From: Rhizobiales bacterium 65-79
GTDB lineage: Bacteria > Pseudomonadota > Alphaproteobacteria > Rhizobiales > Rhizobiaceae
Length of the DNA stretch: 64,000 nucleotides
Direction of reading: 5' to 3'
Assembly: GCA_001896885.1 (NCBI GenBank)
Contig: MKRJ01000008.1
Span: 275,871 to 339,870 of the forward strand
Shown here: piece by piece, positions 62,651 to 64,000 of the stretch
Layout of the letters: each line of letters begins with the position of its first letter
Position numbering within the stretch: the stretch's first letter is position 1
Notes under the pieces: generated by a model
The model's database searches: none
Seen by the model: the letters and a program-made list of their open reading frames with translations, nothing else
What the model was told of the DNA's origin: nothing
Translations under genes and position numbers: made by a program

Positions 62651-62685
62651 AAAGGAAAAAGGCTTCTCCCAGCGAGAGAAGCCTT
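62651..62685 (-). terminator. Intrinsic terminator of clpA
   Basis: AAGGCTTCTC (62659-62668) and GAGAAGCCTT (62676-62685) form a 10-bp perfect stem. On the minus strand it is followed by TTTTTCCTTTTT, so it ends clpA transcripts 18 bp after the stop codon. Confidence 0.9.
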
Positions 62686-62702
62686 GATCCGAGCTTTGTG
62701 CC

Positions 62703-64000
<1,298 letters not shown>

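Overview
The window looks like chromosome from a high-GC alphaproteobacterium of the order Hyphomicrobiales, most likely near Mesorhizobium/Phyllobacteriaceae. Reasons are the gene families themselves (BA14K, DUF1289, SPW-repeat protein, ArsR-methyltransferase fusion beside metF), frequent ATGA/TGATG gene overlaps, GTG/TTG starts, and rhizobial-style palindromic intergenic repeats. This placement is by recognition only; no search was run.

Layout. 1-11982 (minus): the division and cell-wall (dcw) cluster in the order mraZ, rsmH, ftsL, ftsI, murE, murF, mraY, murD, ftsW, murG, murC (murC runs off the left edge). Its promoter near 12150-12179 carries three ATGGG boxes spaced exactly 10 bp, matching MraZ boxes. 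12441-18000: a small His-rich secreted peptide, a PLP Cys/Met-type lyase, a ParDE toxin-antitoxin pair, RNase P RNA (minus), a lytic transglycosylase, an AmiD-type amidase, a TerB-DnaJ co-chaperone and a small lipoprotein. 18178-22092: one 1304-aa fused HyuA-HyuB / 5-oxoprolinase gene interrupted in frame by two copies of a palindromic repeat. 22129-31600: BrnT/BrnA, cupin, serine hydrolase, GH25 lysozyme, MltB-like transglycosylase, SPW protein, CPA2 antiporter, ornithine/lysine-type decarboxylase, EamA exporter and a 28-aa membrane microprotein.

31595-38006: a double-BA14K protein, metF with an ArsR-methyltransferase regulator and a palindromic operator, TrmO, DUF2293, MOSC, a KAS III-like synthase and Tam. 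38145-42282: a divergent acyl-CoA module (CaiB/BaiF transferase and MFS transporter versus enoyl-CoA hydratase and Lrp regulator). 42346-46503: ettA with a duplicated 3' end around a small ORF, a YcaQ-like protein, and an orphan immunity gene beside a decayed toxin tip. 46530-53356: alpha/beta hydrolase, a second CaiB/BaiF transferase, a TPP enzyme, and a three-gene envelope glycosylation operon (GT2, LAB_N, ArnT-like). 53380-57960 (minus): DUF305 and paaABCDE, the phenylacetyl-CoA epoxidase operon. 58331-64000: DUF1289, aspartic protease, dusA, PAP2, azlCD and the 3' part of clpA.

The most unusual signal is a family of dispersed palindromic elements (about 108-153 bp, and a related family of about 140 bp) that sit inside protein-coding genes without breaking the frame: twice in the hydantoinase-like gene and once, as a composite, at the N-terminus of paaD. 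The recognisable shared half is read in the same frame each time (PLxGEM-type peptide). A further copy lies between paaB and paaA. This resembles the behaviour of Rickettsia palindromic elements and deserves a genome-wide check. Other leads are the MraZ and SAH-responsive-type operators, the ettA 3'-end duplication, and the terminator-flanked microprotein gene.
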